DNA of 64,000 nt, taken from assembly GCA_026018925.1 (NCBI GenBank), contig JAKSZU010000002.1:15218162-15282161 (forward strand), given 5' to 3'. The notes beneath the pieces are model-generated. The model was not told where the DNA came from. It saw only the letters and a program-made list of their open reading frames with translations, and ran no database searches. A program made the position numbers and the translations under genes. The DNA comes from Tupaia tana (lineage: Eukaryota > Chordata > Mammalia > Scandentia > Tupaiidae). Below, piece by piece: positions 1 to 8,650 of the stretch. Every line of letters starts with the position of its first letter. Within the stretch, counting starts at the first letter, position 1.

Positions 1-305
1 GCGGCATCTGTCACATGAACCAGGAGGTGGCAGAGCGAGGGCCAGGCCCTGGGTTTGTCTCGCCGTGTGACAGCCCAGCTCTCATTCCACATCACAGTTT
101 TCCAGGAACCTAAGTCTTCCCAGGAAGACCAGATGCACTCGGGAACCCGCAGTCAGGTGCCTAACAGCCCAGGAGCTAACCGGGAGCTGACAGGCGAGTT
201 CCTAATGGAGCTCCACAGGCACAGAGCAGGCCCGGGGCCTCTGGGGACAGAGATGGCGCGAGGTGTCTCGACAGGTGGGGCCACTCCCCACCATAGGGTA
301 GTTAC
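1..305 (-). other. TBXT intron 7 (partial)
   Basis: Starts with the GTAACT donor at 305-300 and runs off the left edge. Neither strand encodes the expected final-exon sequence, so exon 8 lies outside the window. Confidence 0.85.
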
Positions 306-435
306 CTAGAGCCAGAAGGTGGGCTGGCGGTGTGGCTCACGGGGAGGACGCTGCTGTGGGCAGGCATGCCGAGGTTGGACCAGTTGTCATGGGTCTGCAG
401 CATAGACAGGCATGCGGGCGAGCTGTCGGAATAGG
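306..435 (-). CDS. TBXT: TBXT coding exon 7
   Basis: 130 bp: two bases of codon 302 (A|CC gives Thr), residues 303-344, two bases of 345. It reads [20 protein letters not shown] and ends [10 protein letters not shown], matching the human segment before QYPSLWS. Acceptor CTGTCCCCAG, donor AG|GTAACT. Confidence 0.95.
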
Positions 436-3400
436 CTGGGGACAGGAGACAGGGCGGAGTTACTGGAGACCTTCCAGAGCTCGGAATGCAGTGAACTCTG
501 ATCGGCAGATGGAAGACCCCGCCATCGAAAACGCAATGTGCACGGGACACTAACTGCGGAAACCGTAAGCTCAGTGTGCGTCCGTGGTTGTCACGGGCCA
601 GGGTTTACTGTCACTGTAAACATTTGGAAGTACGGGGCTCTCAGAAAGCTCATGGAAAGGCACACTGAGAAAGAACATGCATGGATTATAGAAGTTTTTG
701 CACCTTTTGGTGCAAAAGTCATGCTGACTGCATGTGCCCACAGGCCTTTGAAGCCAGTTTATTGCAGTAACCCAGGCTCAGTGGATGCCGGTGGGTGGGG
801 AATCGGTACTCACCCGACTGGGGGTTACTTCCGTTTAAAAATAAGAAGAAATGTAACTTCAAGCTGCCTTTTCACCAGGGACTATTGCATAAGAGTTGAC
901 CAAATTAGAGAAACCAGGACTCCAGAGGCAAAATGCAAACCGCGGCCTTGCCTCAGTCTACGCTCTGGTCAAGCACACCGCGAAGACTGTCCTCACCAAT
1001 ACGCGCCTTTCGTTTTAGAACAGCTGTAATTGCTTAATTGCTTTATGGCATTCTCTAACTTTCCTCCTCCTTTTGGAGCCAGACAAAATTAAGTGCAGGC
1101 ATGCGCAGTGCCAGACAGGGCCGCGGGGCCTTCGCGGTCTGTCCTGGTGGTCACGGCGGGGGAAGAACCAGGATGGCGGAGGGCCGTGAAAACACAGATG
1201 GTTACCCCCGCACCCCCACCCAGAGCTGCTGGTTTTGTAGGTCTGGGGTGCAGCCTGGCACTGGGCCAGGTTTGGGGACTCTTTGTGCCTGGCGGATCCA
1301 ATGTTGGCACCTCAGCAAGGGTCATAAGAGGCCCAGAACTCTGTGACCTTGAAGACTGCAAGCACAGCTCTGAGGCACCCTCCGGGCTGGAAGTCTCTGT
1401 CCTGGACCTCGGGGAGGCTGAGCCGGGAGCCTACCAGTGGTGTGGACATGAAAGGAAGGCCTCCTTTCAAGGTACCAGAGTACTGGGCCTTGTGTGGGCT
1501 CCAGCAGGGGCCCCCGAAGAAAGCCCTTCCAGGAGTGGCCGCTTACCACCCCCTAGACTCAGACCCTCACTTACTTGGAGAGCTGCTCCGGTGGGCGTAA
1601 GGGCTGGGGTAGGGTGATGGCCGGTGGCTCCTCAGGCCTGGGTACCTCTCGCAGCCGTGCGTGGAGGGGAGCGGCAGGGGGGCTCCGAACTGAGGGTGGG
1701 GGCTGGCAGGCGGACAGAGGGCGCTGGTGCCGGGAATGAGCCACCCCCCTGCTGTGGGAAAGAATGCTGAGTGACTGGCACTTGAACTGCAGGAGGGAAG
1801 CACTGGGACCCTCAGGAGTCTCTGTTGACTGCTCAGGCCAAGCCTCAGGGCCCCAGGTTAGCCTGGGTTAGCTCAGGTTAGCTTGTGTTAGCCCAGGTTA
1901 GCCCAGGTTAGCTCATGTTAGCCCAGGTTAGCTCAGGTAGCCCAGGTTAGCTCAGGTTAGCCTGGGTTAGCCCGGGTTAGCTCGTGTTAGCCCAGGTTAG
2001 CCCAGGTTAGCTCAAGTTAGCCCAGGTTAGCTCAGGTAGCCCAGGTTAGCCCAGGTTAGCTCATGTTAGCCCAGGTTAGCTCAGGTAGCCCAGGTTAGCT
2101 CAGGTTAGCCCAGGTTAACTCAGGTTAGCCCAGGTTAGCTCAGGTTAGCTCGTGTTAGCCCAGGTTAGCCCAGCTTAGCCCAGGTTAGCTCAGGTTAGCC
2201 CAGGTTAGCCTGGGTTAGCTCAGGTTAGCCCAGGTTAGCCTGGGTTAGCTCGGGTTAGCCCAGGTTAGCCCGGGTTAGCCCGGGTTAGCTCATGTTAGCC
2301 CAGGTTAGCTCAGGTTAGCCCAGCTTAGCCCAGGTTAGCTCAGGTTAGCCCAGGTTAGCCTGGGTTAGCTCAGGTTAGCCCAGGTTAGCCTGGGTTAGCT
2401 CGGGTTAGCCCAGGTTAGCCCGGGTTAGCCCGGGTTAGCTCATGTTAGCCCGGGTTAGCTCAGGTTAGCTCAGGTTAGCCCAGGTTAGCTCATGTTAGCC
2501 CAGGTTAGCCCACGTTAGCTCAGGTTAGCCCAGGTTAGCTCATGTTAGCCCAGGTTAGCCCAGGTTAGCTCAGGTTAGCCCAGGTTAGCTCAGGTTAGCC
2601 CAGGTTAGCCCAGGTTAACTCAGGTTAGCCCAGGTTAGCTCAGGTAAGCTCGTGTTAGCCCAGGTTAGTCCAGGTTAGCCCAGGTTAGCCCAGGTTAGCT
2701 CAGGTTAGCCCAGGTTAGCCCGGGTTAGCTCAGATTAGCCCAGGTTAGCCCGGGTTAGCTCAGGTTAGCCCAGGTTAGCCCAGGTCCCGCCGAGCACACC
2801 TGAATCCCAGCCTGTCCAGCGCAAGCTGCTCCTCACCCACTGGCGGCAGGTGTGCCCAAAGACCCTCTGACCCTACAGGAGCCGTTTCCCAGCTGGGCGT
2901 GAACGCCAGGACAGACAGAGCCAGAGAGAAGACATGCCAGAGCTGGGTGTGATGGAAACACACAGGCAGAGACAACACCAGAGGAAGGGCACCCCCATCC
3001 CCAACTCCCAGCAGTGGCCGCCAGGGGCTTCTGGCCTCTGCCTGCCTGTTTTGCTCACCATGCAACCCTGCCCTCCTCCAAAACTCAGCTCCACCTTTTC
3101 AGTTACCAAAGGGCACACATGCCCAACAGAGAGAGAAGACGGGGAAGCACCCACGGTGCACGGTCACGCGCAATCCCTTCACCTCCATTTCTCCACCCTG
3201 TGGGACTTGCGGCACACATGCACAAGCCTCAAGCCTTTGGGCCAGCACTCAACCACCCCATGTGGGATCCACCTCTCCTAACCACGTTTTCTTTCCATTC
3301 CAAAAAGGCAACCCTTCTAATACAACCTCTCCAGCTCCAAATCCCAGCCTCAACGCGCGTCTTCCAGGACTGGCACTGCCTCACTTGCCAAAGCAACCTT

Positions 3401-6400
3401 CACACTCCATTCTAAGACTGCTCTTAGCCACTTTAAGAGGAAATGTTAAATTAACCCAGAAGATGATTTTTTTAAATACATTTTCAGAACAGAAAGCTAT
3501 TGAGGAGGAGTGAGGCTCTGGCTCCCCAACCCTGGGAGGGCTGGCAAGAGCTCATGGCTCTCCCCCAGGCTGGCCATTTAACAGGGTGGAGGGGGTCTCT
3601 GGCAGGTCTCCGGCAGCTGCCACATGGGACTACAGCAAGAGACTCATGGCAGACCCTCCTTAATGCTGCTACACCGTCCAGGGGACCGAGGTGGGGCCAG
3701 GGCAAGCATACCCACAAGCATCACCCCAGGGATGGCCCTTCAATTTTCAACCATTAACAACAGCAGGGACCACCTGGAGGCTGCGAAGAGCTGGACTCTC
3801 CCCTCCCAGGACAGGATGGTCTGAACATCCCCGGGGCTCAACGACCCATCCTAGGCCTGGCTGTAGCTGCCTGGGAGCCACACAGAGCCACCAGGTGCAC
3901 TGTCCCCAGGCTGGCTGAGCACAACTCCAGCTCCTGACCAGAGGGCCCTGTGTCTTGCACAGCAGGGGCCAGTCGAGTCCTGGCCACCCTGGAAGCCATG
4001 TTGCTCATCTCCAGCTCCCAGCTCTGGGCCAGTCCCCGGCGAGGCACACAGACACGACGAACCGTACATTGGGAGCACCCGGGCTGCTGGCTGTCTCCGG
4101 CCTCCTCCATCATGTCTTTGGGGTCACTTCTGTCAAAATCATCAAGAAGGAAAAACACGGAAACGGTGTTTGCAGTGGCACTTCCTCTTCCGCACACGTC
4201 TCTGCCCAAGGACTACAGTTAGAATTCGCTCACCTTTCCTTTGCATCGAGAAAAGCTTTTGCAAATGGGTTGTATTTAATTTTAAGAGCTGTGATCTGAA
4301 AAACAAAACATTATATTTACTAGTATACTGCCAGAGAACTTATTTGGCACCAAGAGACTGAGAGCCACCTGTCCAGATGTTCACACAGAGCCAGCCCTCT
4401 TTCCACGGCTACCTTCCTCCTGCAGCCTGAGGTGGCTGGGTACTTGCGTGTTTTATAAAGAAGCGCATGTTTGTGGGAAGTTTGAAATGCCAGTTTCTCG
4501 GTAAAATTCACAATAAATTTAACCACAAATGACAATATTCCATGCGCATAAATCGGAAATGCTCCAAACCTAACCCAAAAATGCTTAGGAAAGATGGACT
4601 GGTCGGCTAGCCCTAGTCTGTGGTCGGCACCAACTTCACCAACGAATCTCACATTCTCCATGCTGCGAGGAGAGATGAAGCGCACAGACACCTAGCCAGG
4701 CTCTGGTAACTAACTGCCGCCATGCTGTGTGGTTTGGGAGGGCTGTAAGAAGATGCCACCCCCTCAGTAAAGTCTGGTACTTAACCTGAACACTCACCCT
4801 ACCCTTCTTTCCTCCTTTTTATTTTAATTTTTACATTTTTGTTTATAGGGCCCACACACTCACCAGAAAGAGAGAGACAGGGAGGGAGAAAGTGAGAAAT
4901 CACCTCCCAGGGGGACAGCCCCCCCACAGTCCATTCTCCTCTTGGGATTTTGGACACACATGCACATGCACGGTACATGATTTCCGGCTGCCAGGTCTGG
5001 GACTTGAACTGCTGCTAACCACGTGGGAGTCCAGCACCTAACCACTATGCCACCTGCAGACCCCATCTTTTTGTTTCGAGCATTCAGTTGATTCTGCGAG
5101 TGTTAGACGCTTTGCGGGAGTTGGGGAAATGCTGGGGCAAGAACTCACTGTGCACTTTCCTAATCTCAGTCATGATCGTTCCCTTGGAAGGGTGCTCCCA
5201 GGGGGTGTCTCCAGTCTCTGCGGAGCCACCTCCACCTCCCACACCCTCGCCCGGCCCCTCCTGCTCCACACCTCCTCGTTCTGGTAAGCCGTCACAGCGA
5301 TGAACTGGGTCTCGGGAAAGCAGCGGCTGGTGACCATGCGCTGGGGCCCCCCGACTCTCACTATGTGAATACGAGGCTCATACTTGTGCAAGGAGTTCAG
5401 CATGATCTGCGGAGACAGACACGGGAGGGGCGGCAAGGCCCCAACTAGGACAGACGCAGGGGCGAAACCGCGTGCAGGTCCTACAGCGCCTTCCCTGTGC
5501 AGAGGCAGGGGCTGTCTCCCAGCCAGGTACAGGAGCCACGTCCCAGGCCGTTCCGAAAGGAGCATGAGATGCCACACACCAGCAGAGCGTGACGCCATCA
5601 CACACTCCTGACTTCAGAGAGTGAAGTGCTAAGGTCTCCAGGAGGTTCTAGAGGTCTTTAGAAGCCTGAGCTTATTTGCAACCTGCCAGGACTTGGGGGT
5701 CTTCTAGGAACAATTTCCGACTAAAGAATGTTCTTTAGGGGACCAGCAGTTAGCGTAATGGCTATGTCGCTGGACTCCCACGTAGTCGACCGCAGTTCGC
5801 GTCCCGGACCTGGTGGCTTAAAACTCACGCCAGGTGCCTGTGCGTGCGTGCCCAAGATCCTGAGAGGAGAATGGAGGAGAAGGGATTGCGGTGTGGCCAT
5901 CCTCCCTGGGGGGGTGATTTCTCACTTTCTGTCTCTCTGTCCCTCTCTGTCTGTCTGGGGGCGCACACGCCCTATAGCAAAAAAGAAAAAAAAATACCTC
6001 TCCAAAAAAAAATGTTCTTTAGAAAAAACAACATACAGGCTTCTCAGACTTCAGGCGGTAACACACCAGGCATTCGAGTTAGCGTGGCTTTCCTGTGGGG
6101 GCCGGTGCCCTCTCTCCCTGGGGAGGGTTGCTCCAGCTGGCTAAGAGGAACACTCCCACTCCGCTCCCTTCTCCAGGCACTGGTGCTACTGGACACCAAG
6201 GGCTTCACTGGGGACGGCTGTGGCAGTTTCTCCAGGACAGAGGTCACCTCCTGTCCAAGCAGAGCCCTCCAGGACCCGCCCAGGCAGACGCTGGCAGGGA
6301 GCCCATGCCGGGCTGCAGGTGGGGGGCCCCTCACACCTACACCTACCTGGCCCCCTCCGTTGAGCTTGTTAGTGAGCTTGACTTTGCTGAAGGAGACGGG

Positions 6401-7177
6401 CGCCTTCATCCAGTGGGCCCCGAAGTTGGGCGAGTCAGGGTGGATGTAAACGCAGCTGGGCGCCTGCGGCTCAGGCTTGCCGCCCGGCACCCACTCCCCG
6501 TTCACGTACTTCCAGCGGTGGCTGTCAGCCGCCACGAAGTCCAGCAGGAAGGAGTACATGGCATTGGGGTCCAGGCCCGACACGTTCACCTTCAGCACCG
6601 GGAACATTCTCCTGCGGGAGAGGGCAGCAGGAGGACCCTGGCTCTGGCGGGGCAGGGGCCGAGGCAGGAAGCCTGCACCGAGGTTCCTACTATTTCGAGG
6701 CAAAGAGGAGCCTCTTGGGGACTTCCAGAAGTGACTCCCAAGTCCTCCTTCCCCGGGGTCCTCCTGGGTCCTAGGCCCAGGCAGCCTCCAGAGGCAGGAG
6801 CAGGAGAGTCTGGGGAAACACTGAGGGCGCAGCACTGGTCCGGGAGACGCTGCGGGTCGGGAACCACACCCGGCTGTTAGCTGAAAGCGGAACCAGACGT
6901 CCTCGGCCACAGACCGGCTTGCAGCCCGGAGCCGGAGCCGTCCAGGCCGCCAGTGCATGCGCGGGACCTACCTGCCGTTCTTGGTCACGATCATCTCGTT
7001 CGTGAGCTCCTTGAAGCGCAGCCACAGCTCGCTCTCCTCCAGGCCCACGCGCAGCTCGCGCTCCGTGGGGTCGCCCTTCTCGCTGCCCGCCTGCAGCTCG
7101 CTCTCCACGGCGCTCAGCAGGTGGTCCACGCGGTACTGCAGGCTTTTCCCTGCGCCGTCGGCGCCCGGCGAGCTCAT
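306..7177 (-). CDS. TBXT: TBXT (Brachyury) gene, coding exons 1-7, 3' end missing
   Basis: Composite entry. The product is the T-box transcription factor Brachyury, a nuclear DNA-binding protein that drives primitive streak, posterior mesoderm and notochord development. Seven minus-strand segments (7177-6972, 6611-6347, 5406-5272, 4295-4234, 4129-4068, 1748-1575, 435-306) join in frame through AG/GT splice sites into 1034 nt, that is 344 codons plus 2 nt. Order and phases fit the 8-coding-exon vertebrate gene, whose human product is 435 residues. The remaining ~91 codons (exon 8) are not in bases 1-305, so they lie off the left edge. The T-box spans about residues 41-223 (exons 1-5); the following Ser/Pro/Tyr-rich part (exons 6-7) belongs to the transactivation region. 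I see no stop or frameshift, so the gene looks functional. Identity rests on near-complete match to known Brachyury protein sequence. Confidence 0.97.
436..1574 (-). other. TBXT intron 6
   Basis: 1139 bp of apparently unique sequence. No SINE of the local family, and no Alu at the intron where apes carry the tail-loss AluY. Donor GTAAGT, acceptor TGTCCCCAG. Confidence 0.8.
1575..1748 (-). CDS. TBXT: TBXT coding exon 6
   Basis: 174 bp: codon 244 (T|GG gives Trp), residues 245-301, first base of 302. It reads [20 protein letters not shown] and continues to [12 protein letters not shown], the Pro/Ser/Tyr-rich start of the transactivation region. The acceptor follows CCACAGCAG, so an NAGNAG-like choice at CAGCAG is possible; the second AG gives the conserved frame. 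Donor A|GTAAGT is strong. The length is a multiple of three. This is the exon skipped in apes because of an Alu pair. Confidence 0.96.
1851..2786 (+). repeat. 10-bp minisatellite in TBXT intron 5
   Basis: About 93 tandem units of consensus CAGGTTAGCC with variants ending AGCT or beginning CG, TG or CAT. A few units have lost one T (CAGGTAGCC). A 15-unit block at 2171-2320 is repeated at 2321-2470 (see findings). In the TBXT transcript each unit reads GGCUAACCUG. The array begins about 100 nt upstream of the exon 6 acceptor. It is not telomeric (TTAGCC, not TTAGGG). Confidence 0.97.
2787..4067 (-). other. TBXT intron 5, unique part
   Basis: About 1.28 kb of unique sequence between exon 5 and the minisatellite. 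I see no SINE, L1 or coding segment. Confidence 0.7.
4068..4129 (-). CDS. TBXT: TBXT coding exon 5
   Basis: 62 bp: last base of codon 223, residues 224-243 ([20 protein letters not shown]), first base of 244. This is the linker after the T-box. Human has His-Lys-Glu where this has Pro-Lys-Asp, and Tyr where this has Cys. Acceptor TTTTGACAG, donor AAT|GTACGG, a weak match at +4 to +6. Confidence 0.95.
4130..4233 (-). other. TBXT intron 4
   Basis: A short 104-bp intron between exons 4 and 5 with GTGAGC donor and TTTTGACAG acceptor. Nothing else visible. Confidence 0.9.
4234..4295 (-). CDS. TBXT: TBXT coding exon 4
   Basis: 62 bp encoding residues 203-222 plus two bases of 223: [20 protein letters not shown] and the AG of Arg. 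This is the C-terminal T-box helix that contacts the DNA minor groove, and it is identical to the mammalian consensus. Acceptor TTTTTCAG, donor AG|GTGAGC. Confidence 0.96.
4296..5271 (-). other. TBXT intron 3
   Basis: 976 bp. Apart from the SINE at 4815-5064, I see no repeat or coding segment. Donor GTGTGG is non-canonical after position +2; acceptor is TTTTTCAG. Confidence 0.85.
4815..5064 (-). mobile_element. tRNA-derived SINE, long form (older), in TBXT intron 3
   Basis: Reads in the minus direction: T-rich tail, TATAGGGC, ACTCACCAGA, GAGAAATCACC, CCCAGGGGGA, then the inverted head GGACTTGAACTG and CACGTGGGAGTCCAGCACC. More diverged than the intron 2 copy. Same orientation as the gene. 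Confidence 0.9.
5272..5406 (-). CDS. TBXT: TBXT coding exon 3 (T-box)
   Basis: 135 bp, 45 complete codons, residues 158-202, from [20 protein letters not shown] to [11 protein letters not shown]. Acceptor CTCCGCAG, donor GAG|GTGTGG. Both boundaries are phase 0, so skipping would delete 45 T-box residues in frame. Differences from the human protein include Val in QRMVTSRCF (human Ile) and Arg for His. It is flanked by oppositely oriented SINEs (see findings). Confidence 0.97.
5739..6010 (+). mobile_element. tRNA-derived SINE, long form, in TBXT intron 2
   Basis: Full-length copy: tRNA-like head with B-box-like GGTTCG-type core, GC-rich centre with CCTCCCTGGGGGGG, TCTCTG tract, CCCTATAGCAAAA end and A-tail. 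Target-site duplication AATGTTCTTTAG at 5727-5738 and 6011-6022. It is antisense to TBXT and opposite to the SINE in intron 3. Confidence 0.95.
6331..6346 (-). promoter_or_regulatory. Tandem T-box half-site-like motif at intron 2 donor
   Basis: Immediately inside intron 2 the minus strand reads GTAGGTGTAGGTGTGA: an exact AGGTGTGA half-site (TCACACCT at 6331-6338) preceded by AGGTGT in direct repeat. AGGTGTGA is the known Brachyury half-site. Whether it is bound is unknown, and such 8-mers occur by chance. Confidence 0.3.
6347..6611 (-). CDS. TBXT: TBXT coding exon 2 (T-box core)
   Basis: 265 bp, residues 69 (split) to 157. It begins [20 protein letters not shown] and includes the [16 protein letters not shown] and [20 protein letters not shown] segments that form the T-box DNA-contact core. 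It ends [11 protein letters not shown] at a phase-0 donor (CAG|GTAGGT). Human-like throughout; the visible change is Ser for Asn in the AADSHRWKY stretch. Confidence 0.97.
6612..6971 (-). other. TBXT intron 1
   Basis: A 360-bp intron with donor GTAGGT and acceptor CCCGCAG. It is GC-rich and lies partly in the CpG island. I see no repeat or embedded gene. Confidence 0.9.
6972..7177 (-). CDS. TBXT: TBXT coding exon 1 (start codon, N-terminus)
   Basis: Encodes residues 1-68 plus two bases of codon 69. The ATG at 7177-7175 has A at -3 and A at +4, a good Kozak context. The peptide begins [20 protein letters not shown] and ends [12 protein letters not shown], which enters the T-box ([18 protein letters not shown] motif). 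The exon ends CGGCAG followed by donor GTAGGT at 6971. The split codon AG|G restores Arg69 with exon 2. The 5' untranslated end is not determined from sequence. It probably starts near 7410, 25-35 nt downstream of a TATA-like element. Confidence 0.97.
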
Positions 7178-7437
7178 CCTCCCTCCTGCCTGCGCCCGCC
7201 GCCCCCGGGCCCCGACTCGCTATGCCTGAGCCACTTTCACCCCCTAGGCCGCCGCTCTCCCGAGAAAAGTGGCCGCTGGCCGAGACCCGCGACGGCGCCC
7301 GGTCCGGCCCAGACCTGGCAGGAGGGTGAGGGCCCAGTGCTGGGGGAGGGGCGGGAGGAGGGGGACGTTATTCCACTTGAACTCCCACAAGGCGCGGCCG
7401 GAGTAGGTCTCTGGGGAGAGAAATCCAGTCCCCTCCC

Positions 7438-7450
7438 CATAAATAGAGCG
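7438..7450 (-). promoter_or_regulatory. TATA-like element, TBXT core promoter candidate
   Basis: The minus strand reads GCTCTATTTATGG, the only AT-rich island within the GC-rich proximal region, about 265 nt upstream of the ATG. It would place the start site near 7410. It is also close to a CArG/MEF2-like box. Two CCAAT boxes lie just upstream. Confidence 0.5.
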
Positions 7451-7478
7451 GCGGCGGCCGCAGAAGGGGGCCCGGCGG

Positions 7479-7483
7479 ATTGG
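7479..7483 (-). promoter_or_regulatory. CCAAT box (proximal)
   Basis: ATTGG on the plus strand, CCAAT in the gene's direction, about 40 nt upstream of the TATA-like element: the usual NF-Y position. Confidence 0.5.
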
Positions 7484-7492
7484 GCCGCGCGC

Positions 7493-7500
7493 CCTTTGAA
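7493..7500 (+). promoter_or_regulatory. TCF/LEF-like site 1
   Basis: CCTTTGAA, a near match to the TCF/LEF core CCTTTGAT. The T gene is an established direct Wnt/beta-catenin target through proximal TCF sites. This site is a candidate ortholog, about 320 nt upstream of the ATG. Confidence 0.5.
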
Positions 7501-7517
7501 GTGCGGGGCAGCCGCCC

Positions 7518-7522
7518 ATTGG
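7518..7522 (-). promoter_or_regulatory. CCAAT box (distal)
   Basis: A second ATTGG (CCAAT in gene direction), 39 nt upstream of the first. Paired NF-Y boxes at this spacing are common in vertebrate promoters. Confidence 0.45.
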
Positions 7523-7570
7523 CCGCGCGCGGCCATATCAGACCCGCCGCGGGCCGCCGAGGCCGGGGCC

Positions 7571-7578
7571 AACAATGG
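7571..7578 (+). promoter_or_regulatory. SOX-like site
   Basis: AACAATGG, an exact SOX-family consensus, about 395 nt upstream of the ATG. Motif evidence only. Confidence 0.35.
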
Positions 7579-7659
7579 GCTCCCGCGCGCCTGTTTCCTG
7601 TAAATCCCGGCCCGACCCTCACGCCCGGCCCAGCCCCTACACCCCCGCCCTCCCCCAAA

Positions 7660-7679
7660 TGTTTGCACCTTCTTCAAAG
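7660..7679. promoter_or_regulatory. FOX-like and TCF/LEF-like site 2
   Basis: TGTTTGC (FOX-like) at 7660-7666 and TTCAAAG (inverse of CTTTGAA, TCF/LEF-like) at 7673-7679. With the site at 7493 this makes two proximal TCF-like motifs about 180 bp apart. Confidence 0.4.
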
Positions 7680-8650
7680 CGGAAGCTGCGGGGCGGGCCC
7701 CGCGGGCTCCGGAGGCAGGAGGGGAGCCGGGCCCCGACCCGCCCCGGCCCGGCCCGCACCTCCGCGAGGACCGCGCGGCCGCCGCAACACGCTCCAGCCT
7801 CCGCGCGCGGTGCCACCCCATCCCGCGGCGGTGCCACCCGATCCAGCCCCGTGGCGCTCACCTGCGCCCCGGCCACCGGCGCCTCCCCGCGCTCCGGGGA
7901 CCAGCGCGCACAGCCGGGCCCCCGGGCGCCCGCGACGGCCGCATCCCTGTCGTGCTGGTGTCGCTCCTCCGACGGCTCCACTGTCCCGTCGGGCGTTTCC
8001 TCGTACACCTGTCCCCGCGCGTCCCTCGCCCAGCGGCGCCTCCGGTGGCGCCACTGACAGCCCTTCCCGGGGCCCCAGGCTCACGCGCCCCCCACCTGTG
8101 CAGAGGAAGCCCGAGAGCGGCGCCTCTGCCCAACTCGGACCCGGCGCCCAGAGAAGGACGCGGGTGACACAGAGGCCCGCCCTGCCGTCCCCTCGCTCCC
8201 CGTGGAAACAGGACTGGACGCGCGTGGGTAGCCGGCCGGAGCGGTGGCCGCGGCGCGTTCCTGGGGTGCGAGCTGGGAGTGGACGGGGCAGAGCCGGGTT
8301 TATTACCCCTCCGTGAGAACCCCCGCGAGAAGAGCGAAGGGAAGGTGACAGTGAGCAGGAAATGGCCGTGCCGGCCGTAAACGCCGCATTCCTCCGACGC
8401 GGGAGCCCCAGGCCGGCGCTGCGCCTGCACGTCGCGGGGCGCAGAAAGCACGGCCGTTTCCCACCCCACGCGCTTCCGGGAAAGCCGCTGCCTTGGGCGA
8501 GGGGCAGGCCGGGAACAGCCCTCGCCTGGCGGGGTACCCTCCGCGCCCTGCCCGCCCCGGGTGGGCCGGCTCCGGCGGGAATCGCGGGGAAGCCGGGAAT
8601 CCCCGCCGCCACGGAGGGGCCCACCGCGCCGCCTGCAGGGAGAGGCTTCC

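Larger units (their letters stand above)
6960..8650. promoter_or_regulatory. CpG island covering TBXT promoter and exon 1
   Basis: Very GC-rich, CpG-dense stretch spanning exon 1 and about 1.5 kb upstream; CpG density falls off after about 8650. CpG-island promoters are typical of Polycomb-regulated developmental genes such as TBXT. Long open frames here on both strands reflect base composition. Boundaries are by eye. Confidence 0.85.

Noticed and set aside
1851-2786. Interstitial telomere repeat
   Set aside because: The unit is a 10-mer containing TTAGC, not TTAGGG hexamers.
3838-4209. Extended frame around TBXT exon 5 read as a longer protein
   Set aside because: Only 4129-4068 matches Brachyury; the extensions are intron read-through past clear AG and GT splice sites.
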